NCBI RefSeq assembly: GCF_009765875.1
Contig: NZ_LMUP01000004.1
Coordinates: forward strand, 524,056 to 588,055
Direction: 5' to 3'
DNA: 64,000 bases
DNA from: Pedobacter sp. L105
GTDB taxonomy: Bacteria; Bacteroidota; Bacteroidia; Sphingobacteriales; Sphingobacteriaceae
The translations under genes were made by a program, and so were the position numbers. The notes under the pieces were generated by a model that was not told the DNA's origin, made no database searches, and saw nothing but the letters and a program-made list of their open reading frames with translations. Shown here in pieces: positions 1-8,532 of this stretch (within the stretch, counting starts at the first letter, position 1; the number at the start of each line of letters is the position of its first letter).

Positions 1-750
1 CCTCAGGTCATGCACACGTGGCCCTAGCCCTCTGCCCCGGTGAGGTATTCCTATTTTCCATAGGGCATCCCGAAAAAACGTATATACAGTATGCTGGCCA
101 CAAGGACTACCGTCATCCTTTGTAAAGAAGAGTCCTGAGCTTATCTGGCTGCCTTTTCTTGTCTTTCTATATCGATCGCAAACTTCAGCCAGTGAGCCAG
201 AGACGGGAACTATACGTTCCATTCCATTTTTACTTGCCCTGATTATAACATGTTTCTCAGCTGTATTTACGTCCTTATCGGCCAGAGCAAGTGCTTCACC
301 AAGACGCACCCCGGTTCCGTAAAGTAAGCGGAATAATGCCGGGATCATTTCATGAGCTCCCGTACCGGTTATTTTAGTAGGGATGTATCCATCACTAGCG
401 GCAATGATCTGTAGAATCTGTTCTTTTGTAAAGATGTACGGAGTAAAGTATTTGCTTCTCACCGGAATTTCAGGAATATAACAAGTGATATCTCTGTCGC
501 ATAAGAACCTGGCAAAGACAGCTACTATCGAGATTCTGACATGTCTGGTTCCTGAAGATTCATTAGGACGTTTTTCGCACCAGGCATCTGACAACTCTTT
601 TGTAATGCCTGGCGTTTTTTCATTACGTATAGTAGTTAGCTTATCGAACTGTCCGAATATATATTCTACATCCCTTAGCTTAAAGCCCAGGTTACGTTTG
701 AACTCCAGGTACTGTTCAATATAAGGCGTATAGATACCCTGCATTTTCAT
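1..750 (-). CDS. Tyrosine recombinase, second gene of a tandem pair (partial, runs off left edge)
   Basis: Reading leftward from the ATG at 750, the frame is open to the window edge. It has an N-terminal SAM-like core-binding region, then a catalytic region with the first arginine in a GTGVRLGEA motif and the box II motif VHDLR at the very edge. The catalytic tyrosine would lie outside. Its ATG overlaps the stop of the upstream recombinase by four bases (ATGA), so the two are translationally coupled. Overlapping tyrosine recombinases are typical of recombinase-in-trio (RIT) elements, which would predict a third gene to the left; a Tn554-like arrangement is the alternative. Family assignment is firm, element type is inference. 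Confidence 0.9.
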   Translation of the reverse strand, partial: MKMQGIYTPYIEQYLEFKRNLGFKLRDVEYIFGQFDKLTTIRNEKTPGITKELSDAWCEKRPNESSGTRHVRISIVAVFARFLCDRDITCYIPEIPVRSKYFTPYIFTKEQILQIIAASDGYIPTKITGTGAHEMIPALFRLLYGTGVRLGEALALADKDVNTAEKHVIIRASKNGMERIVPVSGSLAEVCDRYRKTRKGSQISSGLFFTKDDGSPCGQHTVYTFFRDALWKIGIPHRGRGLGPRVHDLR

Positions 751-2003
751 AGCGTATCCTCCTTTCCTTCCACTGTACAGTTCCCAACAACCGGTGGAAC
801 TTCAAGTGCGCACTTTTTTAAGGAAGTGATATCTACCCGGAGGTAATTCATGGTACTTTCCGTGCGTTTATGCCCGAGTATTCCAGAGATAACGGGCAGG
901 GAGGTCTCATTTTTCAGCAGACTGGTTGCCAGGCTATGCCGCAGTGAATGAGGACCATGCTGCCGCTCATCATAGTTAATACCTGAGCGGTTCATGTACT
1001 TCTTTATCATTCCATTTAAAGCTCCAGAATCTAGGCTATCAAAAGGCGCCAGTAAACGCAGAAATATAAATGGAAGGTCAGATTTCGGTCGGCCGGATTT
1101 AAGGTAGTCAACAATGGCATTCCCAACTTCGGCAAACAAAGGCAGTTCAAGTAACTGTTTCGTCTTGGTCTGGTTAATAGATATCAGTTGTCTTTCCCAA
1201 AGTATGTTGTCAAACTTCAGGTTAACAACATCCGAACTTCTCAGTCCTAACCTTGAAACGAGCAGCAACATTGCATAATCGCGTTTGCCGCATGGGTTTG
1301 CACGATCTATACTTGCTACAATCTGATTGACCTCTTCGGCAGAATAAAAAGAAGGCAGTTTAGGTTGATACACGAACTTATCTTTTGCAATTCTGGAGAG
1401 ATCGGCTGTCAATATTTGCTGGTCATACAGATAGCTTACAAATTGGCTCATTTTCAAAAGAATTAGGTGCCTGGTTGTCGGCGAATATTCACCCAAACTG
1501 TTCATGAAGTCCAGAATAAGGCCCTTGTTGAACAAAGCGAATGATATAATTTCCCGAGTGTTAAGGAATGCCAGAAAAACGGATAAGTAGGAATAATAAG
1601 TCTGGACCGTATCCTTTGCTAAGGAAAACAGTTTTTTCCTGTAAAGAATATAGGTAGTCATAACCGTTCCGATAGGACCTTCAAGAGATATTGGATATGT
1701 CCTGCTCTTGCTTTTCCTGATTTCTCCTGTTTCGGCAAAGTCTGATAAAGCATTTATTCCGCGAATCAGATCTCTTTTACCTCTTGGAAGTTTACTTTGA
1801 TCCTCATACCCCACATGTTCGGATATGAACTGCAAGCCCACTGTAGCAGTATAAACTTGTATGCCGTTTGTTGACATATAAATGCCAACCTGACGCCATA
1901 CTTCACAATACTTCTTAACGGAAGTGGGACTGTAAGATAGAGCGATGAATTTGACCATTGCAGCTGCGACAAGCTGATCGTAATTTCTAAATCGTTTAAA
2001 CAT
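747..2003 (-). CDS. Tyrosine recombinase (phage integrase/XerD family), first gene of the tandem pair
   Basis: A 418-residue DNA strand-exchange enzyme. The N-terminal half is a SAM-like core-binding domain. The C-terminal catalytic domain shows all key residues: the first Arg in SRLGLRSSDVV, the box II motif HGPHSLRH, a late His in GHKRTEST and the nucleophilic Tyr in the following MNYLRV. It therefore looks intact and active. The length fits the first gene (RitA) of RIT elements. It is transcribed away from a cluster of TTATGTAA/TTACATAA repeats at 2063-2155, presumed to be the element end where recombinase binds. It overlaps the next recombinase by ATGA. Confidence 0.92.
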   Translation of the reverse strand: MFKRFRNYDQLVAAAMVKFIALSYSPTSVKKYCEVWRQVGIYMSTNGIQVYTATVGLQFISEHVGYEDQSKLPRGKRDLIRGINALSDFAETGEIRKSKSRTYPISLEGPIGTVMTTYILYRKKLFSLAKDTVQTYYSYLSVFLAFLNTREIISFALFNKGLILDFMNSLGEYSPTTRHLILLKMSQFVSYLYDQQILTADLSRIAKDKFVYQPKLPSFYSAEEVNQIVASIDRANPCGKRDYAMLLLVSRLGLRSSDVVNLKFDNILWERQLISINQTKTKQLLELPLFAEVGNAIVDYLKSGRPKSDLPFIFLRLLAPFDSLDSGALNGMIKKYMNRSGINYDERQHGPHSLRHSLATSLLKNETSLPVISGILGHKRTESTMNYLRVDITSLKKCALEVPPVVGNCTVEGKEDTL

Positions 2004-2062
2004 GATAATTCTCCATATTAGTTAACGGGGCGACATTACCCACTAGCATTAAAACGGAGAAT

Positions 2063-2155
2063 ATTATGTAAACTCGTTATGTAAAAAACACAAGCATAAA
2101 TGGCCAATAAGGCCACTTCTTGAAAAGAGTTTACATAATCTTTTAGCTTACATAA
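2063..2155. repeat. Inverted and direct repeats at the right end of the recombinase element
   Basis: A perfect 13-bp inverted repeat lies at 2063-2075 (ATTATGTAAACTC) and 2127-2139. An 8-bp core occurs four times: TTATGTAA at 2064-2071 and 2077-2084, and TTACATAA at 2131-2138 and 2148-2155. The last copy ends exactly where an interrupted ORF6N-like reading frame resumes. This marks 2155/2156 as the probable junction between element and host gene. A role as recombinase binding or core sites is inferred from position. Confidence 0.65.
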
Positions 2156-2419
2156 ACAGAACATGGTGTACTCATGCTCTCCAATATATTGAAAAATGAA
2201 AAAGCAATTCAGATTAGTATTAGGATTATAGAAGTCTTTATAAAATTGAGGGAAACCCTATTACTGCATAAAGATGTATCCTTATTGGTAGAGCAGGTTG
2301 AAAAAAGACTTGGAAAACAAGATCAGAAGATCGAAGTTCTATTTACCTATTTAAACAAATTTATGGAAGAGCAGGAAAAACCACGTACAGCAATAGGTTT
2401 TAAAAGAAAGGGCGCCTAA
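2156..2419 (+). pseudogene. ORF6N-type protein, 3' fragment cut by the recombinase element
   Basis: From 2156 the frame reads TEHGVLMLSNIL, which closely matches the TEQGVAMLSSVL motif near the end of the ORF6N DNA-binding domain. It continues through the family's helical C-terminus and closing IGFKRKG motif. Immediately upstream in the same frame is TAA (2153-2155), which is part of the TTACATAA repeat. The N-terminal ORF6N domain is missing and is expected on the far side of the element, outside the window. An ATG at 2174 could still start an 81-residue peptide, so expression of the tail is possible. ORF6N proteins are phage or mobile-element antirepressor-like DNA binders. Confidence 0.75.
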
Positions 2420-2536
2420 TATTTTAAAGAATTATGAAAAAACTGGAAATTGAATAAATTATTTTACGATTCTTACTTGAAGCCGCAAATTGCTACTTCA
2501 AGAGGCGAAGGCCTGCATAGAATCAATCACAAAAAA

Positions 2537-2567
2537 GGGTATGCTAACTATTACAGTTTACATACCC
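2537..2567. repeat. Short inverted repeat, possible terminator or recombination site
   Basis: GGGTATG (2537-2543) pairs with CATACCC (2561-2567) around a 17-nt loop. The right arm is preceded by AGTTTACAT, which also occurs in the element-end repeat at 2128-2136. It lies between the convergent ORF6N fragment and a lipoprotein gene, so a weak bidirectional terminator is the simplest reading. A second recombinase site is possible. Confidence 0.35.
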
Positions 2568-2609
2568 CCTCATGAAGAACAGCTTCATCAAAAAATTGAT
2601 TAGGCTATC

Positions 2610-2828
2610 CTATTTCTTTGGACTGGCAGTACTATCAGGTTTAGTACCCATAGTTTTAGTAGTGTCTGTTTTACCGGCAGTGGTATCTGTCTTGCTGGCA
2701 GTACTATCTGTTTTAGTAGAATCTTTGGCTAAAGAATCATCTTTAGCACCACGTGCTTCCGGGCTATGACAGGCCTGAAAAGAAGCCGCTACGATTAGTA
2801 ATCCGAAGAATAAATTTAACTTTTTCAT
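2610..2828 (-). CDS. Small low-complexity lipoprotein
   Basis: A 72-residue protein with a type II signal peptide: a basic start MKKLN, a hydrophobic stretch, then the lipobox-like SFQAC with Cys at about residue 20. The mature part is almost entirely Lys, Asp, Ser and Thr in short repeats (KTDST, KTDTT), hydrophilic and probably disordered. Such tails usually tether or space at the periplasmic or outer-membrane surface; no enzymatic domain is visible. It is alone, with an AT-rich upstream region. The overlapping opposite-strand frame is its shadow. The specific function is unknown. Confidence 0.75.
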   Translation of the reverse strand: MKKLNLFFGLLIVAASFQACHSPEARGAKDDSLAKDSTKTDSTASKTDTTAGKTDTTKTMGTKPDSTASPKK

Positions 2829-2957
2829 AATGATTAGCTTAAGTGTGAATAATCTTCATAATGCACGCAAAGGCACATTACTCCAAATTTGTTTACTGAT
2901 AAGTCAATCAATTAACACTTATCTGGTTAAAAGGTTTGATCTGAGCACAGAAACCAC

Positions 2958-4664
2958 TTATTGAATGGCAGGCTTGAGGGCCTTCTTCCTAAAAAATTGC
3001 TGCAGTAATAGCGCTATGCCTACTACAAGCACACATCCGATCAGGTTAAGCCATAAATAAGCAACCACCTTTTGGTATCCGCAGATACAAACAATGATCT
3101 CAGTAAGGAGCGCAGCGTAAAACACCGCCTTCCCCTCTATTTGTTTAATATAAAACGCCACCAGAAACACCCCAAGGATAGTTCCATAAATATAAGAACC
3201 CAGGATGTTCACTGCTTCGAGCAAGTTTCCAATTTTACTGGCATATAAAGCCATTACAATGCAGACAGTACCCCAGATGACGGTAGACCAGCGAGAGGCT
3301 TTCAAATACTTTTCATCACTCGCCTCCTTATTGATCAGGCGCTTATAAATATCAATCACACTGGTAGAAGCCAGAGAATTCAAGGCGCTTGCCGTTGAGC
3401 CCATCGAAGCTAAAAAGATAATGGCTACCAGCAACCCGATCAGTCCCTTTGGCAGATACCGGGTAACGAAACTCAGAAAAATATAATTGTTATCATTGAT
3501 ATCGGCACCCTTATCATTTTGCTGCATCAGATCGGTCACCTTGGTACGGATAGCTTTGGTATGTTCATCTGCCTGCTGCAAAGCTGTCCGCTGCTGATCA
3601 ATACCCTGTTTATCCTTTGCTTCTAAAGCATTGTTTAATTTATTTATCTCTAATTGCTTAGCTGTAAACACCTGCTCATACTCCTTTTTCAGAACTGTCA
3701 GCTGCGGGTTATAACTGCTTTTTTCCAGCTTATTTAACTCAAAACTATTAAAAAAAATAGGCGGCCGGTTGTACTGGTAAAACGTGAAAACAAGCACTCC
3801 AATCAGCAGGATCAGGAACTGCATTGGTATCTTAACCAGTCCGTTCATCAACAATCCCAGCCGGCTCTGGCTCACGGATGAACCTGTTAAATAACGGCCT
3901 ACCTGGCTCTGGTCTGTTCCAAAATAGGATAACTGTAAAAAGAAACCGCCAATCAGGCCACTCCACACCGTATAAGGATTTTTCCAGTCGAACTTAAAAT
4001 CTATCGCATTGGTACGTCCCATTTTGCCGGCTATGCTGATGGCTTTCACAAAACCAATATTTGATGGCAGCAAATGGACCACCATTACCCCTGCTGCAAA
4101 CAGCCCTAAAAAAATAATGCTCATCTGCAGCATCTGGGTGTAAGAAACGGCTTTGGTACCTCCGTAAACGGTATATGCTACCACGATACTGCCAATACAC
4201 AAAGTTGTATAGGTGGTATTGATATTTAAAATGGTCGACAAAATAATTGAAGGCGCATAAATAGTAATCCCGGTAGACAAGCCCCTTTGTATCAAAAATA
4301 AAAAGGCAGTCAGTGCCCGCGTATTCAGATCAAAACGCTGTTCCAGGTATTCATAAGCAGTATATACTTTTAAGCGGTGAAAAATAGGCACAAAGGTGAT
4401 GCACAGGACAATCATGGCCAGCGGGAGGCCGAAATAAAACTGTACGAAACTCATTCCGGAAGAATAAGCCAGGCCGGGCGCCGCTAAAAAAGTGATCGCA
4501 CTGGCCTGTGTAGCCATCACAGAAAGACATACACTATACCAGGGCAGCGACTGGTTACCCAGCAGGTAGCCCTCAATATTCTGGGCACCGCGACTTTTAT
4601 AAACGCCGTAAGTAATGATCGCTATCAGCGTAAAAATTAAAACACCCCAGTCTGCACTACTCAT
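2958..4664 (-). CDS. Sodium:solute symporter (SSS family)
   Basis: A 568-residue inner-membrane transporter of the SSS/SLC5 family. The N-terminus shows a GAQNIEGYLLGNQSLPWY motif followed by ATQASAITFLAAPG. About 13 hydrophobic segments follow, with a late SALNSLASTSVIDIY region typical of the family. Such carriers import a sugar, amino acid or organic anion with Na+. Unusually, residues of about 300-395 are a long hydrophilic, Lys/Glu/Gln-rich probable coiled coil inserted between membrane helices. Its start overlaps the stop of the small membrane peptide gene by four bases (4661-4664), and it is last in an operon with a PIG-L deacetylase. This suggests import of, or coupling to, an N-acetylated or sugar-like substrate. 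The substrate cannot be read from the sequence. Confidence 0.92.
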   Translation of the reverse strand: MSSADWGVLIFTLIAIITYGVYKSRGAQNIEGYLLGNQSLPWYSVCLSVMATQASAITFLAAPGLAYSSGMSFVQFYFGLPLAMIVLCITFVPIFHRLKVYTAYEYLEQRFDLNTRALTAFLFLIQRGLSTGITIYAPSIILSTILNINTTYTTLCIGSIVVAYTVYGGTKAVSYTQMLQMSIIFLGLFAAGVMVVHLLPSNIGFVKAISIAGKMGRTNAIDFKFDWKNPYTVWSGLIGGFFLQLSYFGTDQSQVGRYLTGSSVSQSRLGLLMNGLVKIPMQFLILLIGVLVFTFYQYNRPPIFFNSFELNKLEKSSYNPQLTVLKKEYEQVFTAKQLEINKLNNALEAKDKQGIDQQRTALQQADEHTKAIRTKVTDLMQQNDKGADINDNNYIFLSFVTRYLPKGLIGLLVAIIFLASMGSTASALNSLASTSVIDIYKRLINKEASDEKYLKASRWSTVIWGTVCIVMALYASKIGNLLEAVNILGSYIYGTILGVFLVAFYIKQIEGKAVFYAALLTEIIVCICGYQKVVAYLWLNLIGCVLVVGIALLLQQFFRKKALKPAIQ

Positions 4665-4792
4665 TCAAAATATTTGGTAAAAAGATAAAAGATCACGATC
4701 AGGAAAACCAGCCATGCCACTAACAGCCTGTAAAACTGTTTCCAGCTTTTCACAAAAGGCGGCAATTCGCGGTTGGGCTGCTGCGGTTCCAT
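4661..4792 (-). CDS. 43-residue single-pass membrane peptide
   Basis: A short frame with an ATG at 4792-4790 and TGA at 4663-4661, giving 43 residues. It has a hydrophilic N-terminus rich in Pro and Gln and one strong transmembrane helix (YRLLVAWLVFLIVIFYLF), ending in TKYFE. It is coupled at both ends: its ATG shares a base with the PIG-L stop (TAATG) and its stop overlaps the symporter ATG (ATGA). This tight packing argues for a real gene. It could be a small accessory subunit of the SSS transporter, by analogy with small membrane proteins encoded beside symporters. That role is inference. Confidence 0.75.
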   Translation of the reverse strand: MEPQQPNRELPPFVKSWKQFYRLLVAWLVFLIVIFYLFTKYFE

Positions 4793-7242
4793 TATTTGGC
4801 GGGTTTTTTAGCCAGTAAATTCACAAACAAACGGTATGCTCCGGGCACACCTGCAGGCAATTCCCTGAAAAAGGACAGGGAGGTATATACAAATTTACCT
4901 TTACCATAATCCGTTACCAGCAAAGAACCCTTGCTGTTTTCTTCGCCAACATCATGCATACCTAATACGGCTGCGTAATGCGAATCGATGCTGCTGGCGA
5001 AATATAAACCGCGCTCCTGGATCCAGCCGTCGAAATCCTTACTGGTAATTTTATTCGGATAATTTAATACCTGATTACCAGGAACAAGGAAATCTACTTT
5101 AGCATTTTCATCCGTTACCCTGTCATTGCGTGTAAGCTGGAAAGGATAAGGCCCAAGATCATTGATGATCAGCGGGGCATTCACATTGTACTGCTCTACC
5201 AAAGTACCGCCATTTTTTACATAAGCCATCAGTTTTGGCTGCATAGCCGCTATATGGTCATTGATATTGTATAACCTTACACCAGTAATGATCGCATCGA
5301 AGCCAGAAAGATCTCCGCTGATTACCTGCTTTTCCGTTAGACGGGTTACCTGGTAGCCAATCTGCATCAGCGACTCCGGAATCAGGTCTCCTGCTCCGGC
5401 GATATAACCTACATTCATTCCCGCAAACTTCAGGTCTACCCTTTCTACCTTTGCTTCTGCAAAAGGAAACAAGGTTTGCGTAGGGATATGGTCGTAACTT
5501 ATCACCTTCAGTCCCTGGTGATAAGTAGCTCCATCAACGGTTACCTCCATTGATAAATCGCCACCAGAAACATCGCCAGCAGGTGTAACCGTAAACTCTA
5601 TATTTCTTTCATGCCCTTTGTGGGGAAGCCCGAAGGTGAGCCTTTCAGGGTTAACTTTCCATCCTTCAGGAACCTTTGCAACCAGTGTTCCTTCAATATT
5701 ATTCTTAAAACTCTGTAGCTGAACGGTAATTTTCTTTGGTGTATTATTGGTGAAGACATAAGCTTTTTCTGCGATCGTAGCCGTTATCGAAGGTGCAACA
5801 ACCAGGGGCTGGTACAGCTCTCCTTTTGCCGCATCTGTATGCTTATAAACTATCGGACGTGTTACATCAATAAACTGACTGCCAAAACTAATCCTGAATA
5901 CTCCTGCATGTGGTGCAGGTGCTTCTGGCATACCCAGATGGTTTAGAGAATCAATCATATAACTGCCTATCGGATGTTTTTTCAGCAGCCAGTAAGGCTG
6001 TGTAATCCCAATGGAATTGGTGCTGATGGTTCTGCTCTCTGTTACTAACTGATCAGGGAGCAGTTCCGTAATATGAGTACTATGTAATTCCTGCAAAGTG
6101 ATCTTTAGCGGAAAGCCAGCGCTCACGCGCGATATGGCGCTGATCATTACCGGTATAGAATCATTTAACGCATACGCAGGTTCCGGAGCGGTTGTTTCCA
6201 GCCATATTCCTGCACAGGCAAGAATCAGCTCATCGAGTTTCTCATGTTTAAAAGGCACGTTTTTAACTTCTTCTTTCAACTGAAGCAAAGCAGCTACAGA
6301 TTTCGAGGGATCAGCTGCATCATAACCTGCAATAATTTTATTCAGTAAGGCTTGTGCTTTTTCGGTACCAGGATTTCTGTCCAGTTTTAAATTTACCCCT
6401 TCAAAAAGATCTTTGTGTGCTGCCTCTCCACCTACCGGGCTAAAATATTCGATTACAGAACCACGTTGTCTTGCACTTCCAAATCCCTGTGTTCTATGAT
6501 TGGAACGGCTTAATGCGGCAATCTCTCCGTAACTCTCTCCCAGCAAGGGATTATATCCGCCAACATCCAGCTTCAGCTGATCATCGGACGTAGTATTTGT
6601 AGTTTCAAAATTGAAAGTATTCCAAACGATACGTTTCGCCTGCCATACTTTTACATATTGCAGCTGTTCAGGAAAACGTTTGGGATCTGCGGCGGCATAA
6701 AAAGCTTCCCTGGCTAAAATAGCCGATGCCTGGTGGTGGCCGTGTCCGGCACGTGCATCTTCGGGAAAACGGGTAATGATTACATCCGGCTGAAACTTCC
6801 GGATCATCCAAACTACATCCGAAAGGATCTGCTCTTTACCCCAGATGGTAAAACTTTCTGCAGAAGTTTTCGAAAAGCCAAAATCATTGGCCCTGCTAAA
6901 AAACTGTTCGGCACCATCAATATGTCTGGCTGCAAGCAGCTCTTGTGTACGGATCAATCCGAGCAGCTCTGCCTGTTCTGTACCGATTAAATTTTGTCCG
7001 CCATCACCCCTGGTGAGCGACAGGTAACCTGTACGCACATTCTTTTCCTTTGAAAGGTAAGCCAGCAGACGGGTATTTTCGTCATCAGGATGGGCTGCAA
7101 TATACAGCACACTGCCTGCCACATTGAGGCTGGCAAGCCCCTGCCTGATCTCTGCAGCATTTAGCTGCACAGTAGCCTGAGCCTGAAGAAAAAACGGAAC
7201 TACGATAAATAAACCAGAGAGGAGAGTTAAACGATACTTCAT
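4792..7242 (-). CDS. Secreted PIG-L family deacetylase with extra C-terminal domains
   Basis: An 816-residue protein with a signal peptide (cleavage near QAQA, residue 22). The PIG-L/LmbE zinc deacetylase domain occupies about residues 45-300: the metal-binding AAHPDDE at about 50-56 and the histidine-rich RAGHGHHQAS at about 165-175. These enzymes remove N-acetyl groups from GlcNAc-type substrates. The central 350-600 region looks beta-rich, and the C-terminal 200 residues resemble a ThuA/GATase-like fold, an arrangement seen in long Bacteroidota PIG-L proteins. It is first in an operon with a small membrane peptide and an SSS transporter. It probably acts in the periplasm on a glycan or glycoconjugate later imported. 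Confidence 0.88.
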   Translation of the reverse strand: MKYRLTLLSGLFIVVPFFLQAQATVQLNAAEIRQGLASLNVAGSVLYIAAHPDDENTRLLAYLSKEKNVRTGYLSLTRGDGGQNLIGTEQAELLGLIRTQELLAARHIDGAEQFFSRANDFGFSKTSAESFTIWGKEQILSDVVWMIRKFQPDVIITRFPEDARAGHGHHQASAILAREAFYAAADPKRFPEQLQYVKVWQAKRIVWNTFNFETTNTTSDDQLKLDVGGYNPLLGESYGEIAALSRSNHRTQGFGSARQRGSVIEYFSPVGGEAAHKDLFEGVNLKLDRNPGTEKAQALLNKIIAGYDAADPSKSVAALLQLKEEVKNVPFKHEKLDELILACAGIWLETTAPEPAYALNDSIPVMISAISRVSAGFPLKITLQELHSTHITELLPDQLVTESRTISTNSIGITQPYWLLKKHPIGSYMIDSLNHLGMPEAPAPHAGVFRISFGSQFIDVTRPIVYKHTDAAKGELYQPLVVAPSITATIAEKAYVFTNNTPKKITVQLQSFKNNIEGTLVAKVPEGWKVNPERLTFGLPHKGHERNIEFTVTPAGDVSGGDLSMEVTVDGATYHQGLKVISYDHIPTQTLFPFAEAKVERVDLKFAGMNVGYIAGAGDLIPESLMQIGYQVTRLTEKQVISGDLSGFDAIITGVRLYNINDHIAAMQPKLMAYVKNGGTLVEQYNVNAPLIINDLGPYPFQLTRNDRVTDENAKVDFLVPGNQVLNYPNKITSKDFDGWIQERGLYFASSIDSHYAAVLGMHDVGEENSKGSLLVTDYGKGKFVYTSLSFFRELPAGVPGAYRLFVNLLAKKPAK

Positions 7243-7321
7243 ACAGCAAAATTAGTCGCCTAAAATAATTAAAAATACCCGCTCCTTGCGCTATATCGGT
7301 TGTAACAATACTATAAATTGA

Positions 7322-7924
7322 CTATAGCAGTATTTTACTGCTTACTTCTTTGTTGATCGTGATAAATCCCGGATACTTGATCAGTACACCGCCCAGCATA
7401 AAACTTGGTCTCACCTTCAACGTGATCAACCCTGTTTTTTCTGGTCCGCCGCTCTTGCCGGCACGCAGAAAATCTGCAATCTCTGCCATTACTTTGGCGT
7501 TATTGATAAACTGGTAAACATTGGCATTCACGTCCAAAGGTACTACTACCGACTGTCCCGGGGCAATGCTCACCTGCTGATCCAGAAAACCATTGGCCAG
7601 TTCCACATCATTGATCAGAACCTTATATTCAAACTGATTTACCGAAGCGTCATTATTGGAAGGATTGGTTACTTCCATATTCAGAGTGGCATGTAAAGGC
7701 ACATCCCTTCTCAGCAAGCCAAAAGCCAGAGCGGGCAAACTGCCCAGGTTGAAACTCTGGTTGTTCATTATCTTTTTCACATCTGTACCTGCCACAGAAA
7801 TATTGGTGGCCGATACAACTTTATATTTGCACTTTTCCAGCGCTTTGATCTGCTGTGCCTGTTTGTTAACCCCGCAACCCCATAAAATGATTGCTGCAAA
7901 ACATATCGATACTATCTTTTTCAT
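7322..7924 (-). CDS. LEA type 2-like lipoprotein
   Basis: A 200-residue protein with a short signal and lipobox (ILWGC, Cys at about residue 17). The body matches the LEA14/WHy-type beta-sandwich: LNMEVTNPSNNDASV is followed by FEYKVLINDVELANG and a GQSVVVPLDV segment. In bacteria such domains are found on envelope lipoproteins and probably bind or stabilise partners under stress. The length fits one domain plus a linker. It stands alone, 80 bp from the PIG-L start, with no clear operon partner. The family is likely, the function unknown. Confidence 0.75.
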   Translation of the reverse strand: MKKIVSICFAAIILWGCGVNKQAQQIKALEKCKYKVVSATNISVAGTDVKKIMNNQSFNLGSLPALAFGLLRRDVPLHATLNMEVTNPSNNDASVNQFEYKVLINDVELANGFLDQQVSIAPGQSVVVPLDVNANVYQFINNAKVMAEIADFLRAGKSGGPEKTGLITLKVRPSFMLGGVLIKYPGFITINKEVSSKILL

Positions 7925-8017
7925 TAGGTGTATATTTTTTTATAGGTGATGAAGCTATCATGATCTCTTCAGTAATTTTCAGCTCTTTAAGAGCATGGCA
8001 GATTCATTTTTGTTTTT

Positions 8018-8455
8018 TTAATAACCTCTTCTTCTGCGTGCAGACTTTCGGCTGATGATTCGGTCTATACTAAACGCTCCGCTTCCAGCTAGTAACAACA
8101 CCACATAAACCAGTAAATAATGTAATCCGGCTTCCTGTTTCTCCAGCCCTGCATGGCCCATTACCACAAAGATAATGATCAGCATATTAAAGATCAGCGG
8201 TAATACGGCCAGTCGCGTGGCAAAACCAACCAGAACACACATAGAGCAGAAAACTTCTGCAAATATCACCAACATCAGTGAAACGGTAGGACTTACCCCC
8301 AACGGATCAGGAAAGGTTACTCCGCCACCGGCAGTGAGCAAATAGATTTTTTCACTCCCATGCGTAAGCATTAATGCCGCAATACTAATCCTTAAAATCA
8401 GCAGTGCAATATCCAGACTGCGGTGACTGTAATTCGTATTAAATAATCTTTTCAT
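8018..8455 (-). CDS. DoxX family membrane protein
   Basis: A 145-residue protein with four predicted transmembrane helices. It carries the DoxX hallmarks: ALLILRISIAALMLTHG near the N-terminus, a short loop with FPDPLG, then FAEVFCSMCVLVGFATRLA. It ends in a basic tail (RKSARRRR). DoxX-family proteins are small inner-membrane proteins associated with redox metabolism or thiol stress; several have no proven activity. Here it is flanked by an AlkB-type repair enzyme and a lipoprotein on the same strand, with gaps of about 80-90 bp, so co-transcription is possible but not shown. Confidence 0.88.
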   Translation of the reverse strand: MKRLFNTNYSHRSLDIALLILRISIAALMLTHGSEKIYLLTAGGGVTFPDPLGVSPTVSLMLVIFAEVFCSMCVLVGFATRLAVLPLIFNMLIIIFVVMGHAGLEKQEAGLHYLLVYVVLLLAGSGAFSIDRIISRKSARRRRGY

Positions 8456-8532
8456 GACGCAATGACAAAGGTTTACATTCGATTTGAGCCATAAAGATAA
8501 TAATTTAAATGTCTTACCCTAAAGAAGGGCTT

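Noticed and set aside
485-724. 79-residue plus-strand frame
   Set aside because: Shadow of the partial recombinase gene on the minus strand.
2572-2769. 65-residue plus-strand frame
   Set aside because: Val/Leu-rich antisense of the low-complexity lipoprotein.
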